From Strix aluco (lineage: Eukaryota > Chordata > Aves > Strigiformes > Strigidae): DNA of 64,000 bases. Positions 57,701 to 64,000 of this stretch are shown here, one piece after another. The DNA lies in contig NC_133934.1 of the NCBI RefSeq assembly GCF_031877795.1, positions 106,704,610 to 106,768,609 on the forward strand, given 5' to 3'. A model generated the notes under the pieces. That model made no database searches, had not been told where the DNA came from, and saw only the letters and a program-made list of their open reading frames with translations. Each line of letters starts with the position of its first letter. Positions within the stretch are counted from its first letter, which is position 1. The translations under genes were made by a program, and so were the position numbers.

Positions 57701-60700
57701 GACCTTTTTCCTCTCCTCCTACTTCTATTGCCCCATTAAAATGCTATAGACCTGATGCAAAAGAAACTGTAGCCCAGTCTGGGCTGCAGGCCCAGATCTG
57801 AGAGAGAGAGAGCATGCTGTACTTTCATCAGTTTAATCACTTGAGGTGCAGGAGGCTCTTTGCATTAACTAGTCCCCTGCTGAACTGGGTGCCATTACAC
57901 TGTCTCAGTGTTGCACAGTCCTTTGAGGATAAGGGGATCTGGGGGTCTGTACTAGTAAAGGGAGGAGTAACTACCCAGAATCATTAACCTGTGCTGTCAG
58001 CATGCACTTAATCGTCTGTCTCCACTCAAAAAGCATGCAAGTCTCTATTCTGAAGAAATGAAACAAAGTTAAATAGTCAGCCTGTCCTGGTTGTTACCTC
58101 TTTCATTGTTTCTGCCTGAAAATGATTTCCTGTGACTCAGTGTGTCAGCTCACAGCATCCAAACTGACTCAGCTTGTGCGGTTCCAGAGACGGCTCCATC
58201 CCTGTGCCACTCTCTGGAGCCTTCCCTGCTCCTGCTGTGGCTGAACAAACCCAGTTTCACATCTGCTCCTGCCATTCCTGTGCCATCTCCTGCAAGTGAG
58301 CCAGCCCGTGTCTCTGCTTGTTCCATGCAGGGTACAGAAATGAGGCACTGGACATGGCAACTGGCACCTCCAAGAGGTGGTAGAAAAATGGGTACCAGTG
58401 GCCAAATGGTGGTAGTTAGTTTTCAAAAAGAAAAGAAAGATCAAAACATGGGAGAAAAAATGGATAGAGACTTGTTTAGCTCAGTGTTTACTTGCTGATA
58501 GTGTTTGGAGCTAGACTGAGAAACATTTACAGATTATGGTTTCCAGAGGCACCAACAGCCCATCTCTCAAGGTTAAGCAGTCTCTGGCCCCTGTGCTGTG
58601 TGGGCACAAGCAGAGTGCAACCATGTGGCAAACCAGGACAGGGAACTGATCTGACTGAAAACTACCCATGCTTGCTGGCTCAGCTTTCAGCTGGTTCAGG
58701 TGCCTGACTTGGTTCACCAGTCACTTGTGCCAACCCAGGGCAGAAGGAGGAGGTATGGAAATGAGTGGCCACAGAAATACACATGGAGGGTGATGAGTGC
58801 CAAAGCAGCATTGCTGGCTACAAAACCATGGCCAGCAGAGGCAGTTGTGCACAGCGGAGTGGAAGGCCCAAGGGAAGATCTGGTTCTGACTCACTCTTTC
58901 TTAGCTGGGGATAGCCCAGCTCTGGGGGAAGTCTGAGGAAGAACTGAAATGCTAAAAACCAAACTGCTGTGAAAAGCTGCAGTCTGGTACCAGAGGGGTG
59001 TGTGTGAGGCATGAGCTATTCTTCAGAGGGAGAATGCTGGGCTGTTTCTCCAAGCCTGTCAGTCACACTAATTTGTGTCTTCTCCATTACATTTGTCCTG
59101 TGGACAGGACCCTTCTCTTTCCCTAGACACGTTTTCTCAGCTGCTGACAAGGCTGCAGTTATCCCCCATGGAACAAATGGTGAGGAAAATCTGACTGGAC
59201 CTGTAAGGCCGAGGCCTCAGAATGGGACAGCAGACACTGGAGGGGGGGCAGTCATGATGCTGTCAAGCCTATATCCTAGTCAGTGCCAACTCACCTGAAA
59301 TTCCAGGAGGCAGCGAGGAACCTTCACACCCTTTCTTACAGGACTGTTCCATGCTTCGGTAGTTTTGGGGAAACTCATTCTCCATTTTTGCCTCTTTCCT
59401 TCTCTTATTTTTGTTTTGTGCCTTCCAGTTGCATACTCAAATGAGGCCAAGCTCCCTCGGGTGATAGCTTTTCTGTCTTGCATCTTGCCTTGTCAGTTAA
59501 TTTTATCTAATTCTTCCAATGTAATGATGCCTAAATGCAGGACCCTTTCACACAGTTTCTCTTGCAGCTCTGTGGTCTGAATCTCTTCCCAGTTGTCGGT
59601 GTGGGAACAGAGAAATATTCCTGGTGTGGTCACTTTGGGAAGCAAAAAGGTGCTGGTTTCAGAGGAACATGCTCCCTGTAGCTATGTGCTACTGAGTTCA
59701 GCAAGAAGCTGGAGAGGTTTTCAAGCAGTGCTTTATGTTCTGCTCCTCATTTCAGATTCCCATACCAAGTGTGCCTGCGTTCCAGCCGTCCACCCCCATC
59801 CCTGAGCGCCTGGAAGCTGTACAGCGCTATATCAGGGAGCTTCAGTATCCTTTACTGTGACTTTAGTCCCTGGTGTGATAACCAAGGAAGAGGGAGCAAG
59901 GGGACGCTCTTTCCCTGTGAAGAATACAAAAGATCATTCTGTTGTAGCTGGAAGGGAACAGAAACTTGCTCCCTGAAAACAGGAAGCTGGACTTGGGATG
60001 TTGGTTTGTTATGCTGCTCTGTTTCTTTTATTTTCTGCCCAAGTTACCTTCTGATCTTGTTCACTCCATGTAACAAAAGGGCATGTTGTCAAGGGCCTTT
60101 CCCCACTACCAACCTTTCTAGATCAGTGGCTTTACAGTGCCATTTCATTAAAAACATGCATATCTGAGATCCTGACAGCTGGCTCTCAGATGGACTACAA
60201 ACTGTGTCACCTCACTGTTAAGGCATGGGTGAGCTGTGGTGGTGAGAAAACTGCCTCTCAGGTCATCCTACTTGAATACTCTTCTCTGTAGCTGCCTAAG
60301 GGACAGTCAGCCACCCTGTTTTTGTGCAGCTGTGGTATCCTGCCTCTTTATATCAAGAGCTTCCTGTGTGACTGTGTCCTGGGAATGAGATTTCTCCATC
60401 CCTGTTGTGCTGGACAGCAGGTACATGCCATGCAAGCAGTCTAATCTCACTGAAGAGATACAGAGCTAGCTCTGGCTTCAGCCCTAAAACAAGGTAAGAA
60501 TGCAGACCTTTTGGCACCTCTCACCCTTCTAAGGTGGTTGTGCTCGGGAATGAGTCCCGGTCAGTCTTAGAATAAGGTACCATGAATGTTTCAGTGCTCC
60601 GTGCATTCTGTGCAGACCAGAGCAGGCACAGATCTATCAAACTTTGTTTTGCCCTGGTAACTGGAAAGCTGAGAAGAGCATGTGCTGTCAGCATGGACCT

Positions 60701-63700
60701 TTGGAAAATGGACTGGAAACCTGTGTGTGGGGAGGAGAAAAATTAACAAGAAGGAAATACAGTGTAAGTAAGGTGGGATTATAAACAGAAGAAAGGCAGG
60801 AGAGGGAGGTGGGGATTTTCTTGCGTTGCTGGGATCGTGATTTGTGGGATCATGACTTTGCTGTGAGAATTGTAAGTAACATGAAAGTTCTTCTTCAAAC
60901 TACTTTCCAAGCTGCCAAGCCCTTAACTTCTTGCCTCCAGGTACAATCACACTGGGACACAATTCTTTGAGATTAAGAAGAGCAGACCTCTGACTGGGTA
61001 AGTGCTGGCAGCTCCTACAGCATTGAATCCTTGCTTTAAGATGTTGGGGCCTTGCTATACCCACGGCTTTTTCTTCCGTCCCCTGGCCAAGGTCTGTGTG
61101 GTACTCAGGTCTTTCAGTACTGCAGCTTCATCTTACTTAAGGTGACTTTATTGTCTGTTGCCTGGGCATGGCTGGGCAGAGCTGCATCTGGCCTTTCTCA
61201 AGGACAAGAGTAGGTTTTGTTGTCACGAATCAGTAAATCCAGTAAAATAATGTATTTCAAAGATGTGCACATTCTGCCTTCTTCCAATTGGAATATGAAC
61301 TCCTGGTGGATTCTGGAATTAGGTCCTGCCCTAAACAAGCTTTGTAAAAGCCAAGTATCTTTACAGGTCTAACTTCATAGCTCCTGTGAGTACCTTTGCA
61401 AAATATAGGCTCACTGAGCTTTTGGTGTCTCATACTTTGAAGGAGAAGGGGGATTCTTCTGACTGCAGATTTTGGGAAGAGCTGTGCCCCATAAGTTCCT
61501 GGAGAAAAGCACCTGATGTTCATTGACTCTCTTGCCAGCATATTGAGAGTCTCCCAAGACTGGCTTCTTATTGGTCTAGTCCATAGACTTACATGACTCC
61601 AAATATCCTGTGTTGTAATCAGTGCAATGTTTCCTCCACAGTATTTGCTGAACGGAGAGTAGGCTTGATGCCACAGAAGAGGGCTTCACTGTCCTTGAAC
61701 CTTGTGAGGCAAACATTGCTGACTCCTGGTCCTTTGAGGCTTCTGCTTTTGGTCACACTGGTGTCCATCCAGAACTCCCTGAGCCAAGTGCTGTGGTCTC
61801 CCTGAGAACAGAGATTGGCCTAGTAGGCAGCTTTGTGGTAACTCACTGAAGGGATTTCCTTGTAAGCAGTGATAGCACGTGGTAGAGTCCTGGTTTGGAT
61901 TTAATATCTTCCTAAAGAAGATATTTTCTTCTGTTCTGTGTCCTCAGTGGGTCACCTTCTCTCCTGAAACCTACCTTACCTATATAGTGCAGAAGGGCTG
62001 AACTGGCTGTCTTGCATAGCACAAGCCCTCTAACTGTCCTTGTCTTTCCCTTGTCCCACTCTGCAGGCTGATGGACCTGGCCAAAGAAATGACCAAAGAG
62101 GCCCTGCCAATAAAATGCCTGGAAGCTGTGATCCTGGGAATGTATCCTTTCCTCTTGGAATTGTGCATGTCTGCCCATCCTTGTGTTTTCTCCTCTGCTC
62201 TCTTGTGATGCTTTGAGGCTGCTGATAATATTGTCACCAAGCCCCATATCCCTCTGTTTTCCCTCCCCAGTTCTCCCACCAATAAAACCCCACCAATAAA
62301 ATCCAAATTCAAGCAATTCTCTGAAATACTAGAACTAGTTCTTGCTCCTCCTTCCTAAGTAGGGTGGTGCTGCTCTGGATAACTCTACAAGTGAGTAAAA
62401 GATAAAAGAAGGCTCTAAGGAACATCTAAAGAGGGGCAAAATATAGCTAGAGTTAGGTCAGGAAGTCCTTTGTGGGTAACACTGCTCCCTTACTGCAATG
62501 TTGGCTGCATGTGTTCTACATTAAAGTAAGTTAGGGATCCTCCCCAACTTCTAATCATGGTGTGTGTCACTTTACTATTATGACTAACACCGCCTGCCAG
62601 CTTAGGCAATACCTTTAAATTCTAGACACGTGTTGTCTTTAAGTACACATCTTTCCTAGCTATCTTCCAGGCTTAGACTATGTCACTCAGGCTATAGATT
62701 CTTGATGCACATTGGCAAAGCCAGCTGGAGGAGCAGAGATGGCAAGTTCAGAAGGGCGGTCTGATGAGTATTTTGTCCTGAAGGTTCCTCAGTTTTGTGT
62801 GTGAAATAGTAGCTAGTAAAACAAAGTGAGGAATAATGCTACAGTGTTAACAGTTTGGGCACTATGGAATACAGCACACTTGACGTGTTAACATTGCAAC
62901 TTCTGCATCACAAAACTGCTTCAAAATTAACTTACCTTTGTTGACTGTCTTATTGAAGAGGCCAAGTCTGGTTTCCCCATGACCCAGAATAAAGTAGGGC
63001 AGCTTGCAATGAGCTAGACTCTTGACCTGGAGAAAAATCTTGCCTATGGGATGCCTGAATCAGTGGTGAATCTCCTGAGCAGGCTGGGAGGGTTTGGAGC
63101 AGGAAGGATCTTGTCAAGAAAATGGTATCACTGGTTGTTTCCTGAATAGTGTCTGCTGTCAGTTACCTCACCAACAACATGACCACGCTGGACCGTTTCC
63201 CCATCAGCTTCAAAACCCACTTCTCAGGGAACTACTTCCGACACATTGTGCTGGGGGTGAACTTTGGAGGCCGCTATGGGGCACTGGGCATCAGCCGACG
63301 TGAGGAGCTCATGTACAAAGCACCCGTCTTCCGCACACTGAGCGAACTCATCTTTGACTTTGAGGAGGCATATCGCCGCTGCTGGCACACTCTCAAAAAG
63401 GTGAAGCTGGGCCACTGTGTGTCCCATGACCCACACAGTGTGGAGCAGATTGAGTGGAAGCACTCCATCCTGGATCTAGACAAGTTAACCCGGGAAGACT
63501 TCCGCAAAGAACTTGAGAGACATGCCCGTGATATGAGGCTGAAGGTAATTAGGAAGGATGGAGTAGTTGTTCACTGCTGCATCTGCTGTCTTGCCTGGCT
63601 GATGGTGTGCTGGGGGAATGAAGTGGCAGGAGCCTGTCCTAGGTGGTGGTGGACTAGAGGGTGAATTGGAGGCTGGGGGCTCTTTTCCTTTGTGTACAGG

Positions 63701-64000
63701 CTGGTCCCCTAATGGATGCTCGTGCAGTACTGCAGTTGTGATGAGCTTGGACTGTATACAGTCCTTGGAGCCATAGCTATCACTGTAGCTTGTTTTTCTG
63801 GCTTTTGCATTTTTGATGCACTTGCCTTGCCTTTTTGTCTTTTACTCCCATATAATTAATCATGGTTAGGCTTTGTGTTTTCTGGTTACTACTCATACTT
63901 CTTTTCTGCTCATGTTGCTCTTACTTTAATTTTTCTGGCAGATTGGCAAAGGAACTGGGCCACCATCTCCCACCAAGGACAGAAAGAAAGATGTCTCCTC
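54457..64000 (+). CDS. VASH1: Vasohibin-1, 5' part of gene (six exons, continues past right edge)
   Basis: Tubulin tyrosine carboxypeptidase of the transglutaminase-like cysteine protease fold. With its partner SVBP it removes the C-terminal Tyr of alpha-tubulin; it is also known as an endothelial angiogenesis inhibitor. Coding exons join as 54457-54723, 59756-59844, 60941-60997, 62067-62141, 63163-63544 and 63942-64000+, with every junction in frame, giving about 309 residues before the edge. The family's catalytic residues fall at Cys155 (IKCLEA), His190 (FRHIVLG) and Ser207 (GISRRE). Their spacing of 35 and 52 residues equals that of human C169/H204/S221, so the protein is about 14 residues shorter at the N-terminus. 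VASH1 rather than VASH2 is indicated by FFVNRGGLPVDE, LGVNFGGRYGALG and the gene-specific exon 6 GTGPPSPTKDRKK. The rest of the basic C-terminus lies outside the window. Confidence 0.97.
54724..59755 (+). other. VASH1: VASH1 intron 1
   Basis: A 5.0-kb U2-type intron with donor GTGAGG and acceptor CATTTCAG. The first 280 bases are CpG-island sequence with a C12 run at 54735-54746. The rest is ordinary sequence in which I see no repeat, exon or RNA gene. A GA run lies near 57800. Confidence 0.9.
59756..59844 (+). CDS. VASH1: VASH1 exon 2
   Basis: 89 bases encoding IPIPSVPAFQPSTPIPERLE and then AVQRYIREL, plus the first two bases of a Gln codon. This region precedes the core and matches the human protein nearly residue for residue. 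It ends CTTCA|GTATCC in phase 2. A reading without the splice would run to a stop just beyond, so the exon end is fixed by the homology restart in exon 3. Confidence 0.95.
59845..60940 (+). other. VASH1: VASH1 intron 2, U12-type (minor spliceosome)
   Basis: The donor is GTATCCTTT, a nine-of-nine match to the U12-type GT-AG consensus (RTATCCTTT). A CCCTTAAC element at 60920-60927 fits the U12 branch site (TCCTTAAC). Its branch A lies 14-15 bases before the acceptor AG at 60940, inside the narrow spacing these introns need. Phase 2. The donor and branch are seen; minor-spliceosome use is a strong inference from them. Confidence 0.9.
60941..60997 (+). CDS. VASH1: VASH1 exon 3
   Basis: A 57-base exon encoding (Q)YNHTGTQFFEIKKSRPLT and the first two bases of Gly138. 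This is the highly conserved vasohibin block shared with VASH2. Its length is a multiple of three. It ends ACTGG|GTAAGT, a strong U2-type donor, in phase 2. Confidence 0.96.
60998..62066 (+). other. VASH1: VASH1 intron 3
   Basis: A 1.07-kb U2-type intron with donor GTAAGT, a pyrimidine-rich 3' end (CCCTTGTCCCACTCTGCAG) and acceptor AG at 62065-62066. It lies between two U12-type introns. No repeat or RNA gene was recognised inside. Confidence 0.9.
62067..62141 (+). CDS. VASH1: VASH1 exon 4 (catalytic Cys)
   Basis: A 75-base exon encoding GLMDLAKEMTKEALPIKCLE and then AVILG, plus two bases of Ile163. The TGC at 62116-62118 is the catalytic cysteine (Cys155 here, Cys169 in human). Its length is a multiple of three. 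It ends GGAAT|GTATCC in phase 2, and exon 5 supplies the T that restores Ile, as in the family sequence LGIYL. Confidence 0.96.
62142..63162 (+). other. VASH1: VASH1 intron 4, U12-type (minor spliceosome)
   Basis: The donor is GTATCCTTT, identical to that of intron 2 over nine bases and matching the U12 consensus fully. Near the 3' end, TTTCCTGAAT at 63138-63147 fits the variant U12 branch consensus (TTCCTKAAY), with the branch A 16-17 bases before the AG at 63161-63162. The 3' end lacks a real polypyrimidine tract, which also argues against a U2-type intron. Confidence 0.87.
63163..63544 (+). CDS. VASH1: VASH1 exon 5 (catalytic His and Ser)
   Basis: A 382-base exon encoding residues 163 (last base) to 290, YLTNNMTTLDRF to RHARDMRLK. 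It holds His190 in FRHIVLGVNF and Ser207 in ALGISRREE, which with Cys155 make the active site, and the conserved SHDPHSVEQIEWKHS block. It ends AAG|GTAATT in phase 0. Reading through the donor would add about 40 unrelated residues before a stop at about 63664, the expected product of intron retention. Confidence 0.97.
63545..63941 (+). other. VASH1: VASH1 intron 5
   Basis: A short (397-base) U2-type intron with donor GTAATT and a pyrimidine-rich acceptor TTTTTCTGGCAG ending at 63941. Confidence 0.9.
63942..64000 (+). CDS. VASH1: VASH1 exon 6, partial (cut by window edge)
   Basis: The exon begins in phase 0 with IGKGTGPPSPTKDRKKDVSS, the start of the basic, Ser/Pro/Lys-rich C-terminal tail that is specific to VASH1 and involved in microtubule association. 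The window ends two bases into a codon. The remaining tail and stop codon are not included. Confidence 0.95.
   Translation, partial: MGKGTGPPSPTKDRKKDVS

Overview
The window is vertebrate nuclear DNA, almost certainly from a bird. The dominant interspersed repeats are 5'-truncated CR1 LINEs ending in the avian-type 8-bp tail (ATTCTGTG or ATTCTATG repeated). There are no mammalian L1, Alu or B elements, and one multi-exon gene has large introns and a CpG-island promoter. I could not decide the species or order.

Only one protein-coding gene is recognisable: the 5' part of VASH1 (vasohibin-1, a tubulin tyrosine carboxypeptidase) on the + strand from about 54.4 kb to the right edge. Six coding exons can be placed to the base. 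They encode about 309 residues, including the Cys/His/Ser catalytic residues; the basic C-terminal end continues outside the window. The first exon sits in a CpG island of about 1.3 kb that also holds three short upstream ORFs. Introns 2 and 4 carry textbook U12-type (minor spliceosome) donors and U12-like branch sites, while introns 1, 3 and 5 look like ordinary U2-type introns. Exons 3 and 4 are both multiples of three and exon 4 carries the catalytic Cys, so the arrangement has a clear functional prediction (see findings).

The left 53 kb looks intergenic. It holds CR1 copies at about 1.8-3.8 kb (+, with an almost complete reverse-transcriptase region broken by two frameshifts), 33.4-34.4 kb (+, old), 37.2-38.5 kb (+, decayed), 45.2-45.6 kb (+), 45.8-46.0 kb (-), 49.8-50.2 kb (-) and 51.0 kb (-). 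Older LINE and SINE-like remnants lie at 5.4, 16.8, 28.0, 35.5, 46.8-47.2 and 52.3 kb. Other features are an orphan CpG-rich island at about 8.2-8.65 kb, two stretches resembling conserved non-coding elements (19.2-19.4 and 23.5-23.8 kb), and several simple-sequence tracts. Most remaining open frames are short, lack recognisable domains and are best read as chance.

In mammals VASH1 lies in a gene-poor interval next to ESRRB. If that order holds here, the 53-kb flank would be the VASH1-proximal side of that interval and the conserved-looking elements would be candidate enhancers. This is inference from general knowledge of the locus, not something the window shows.
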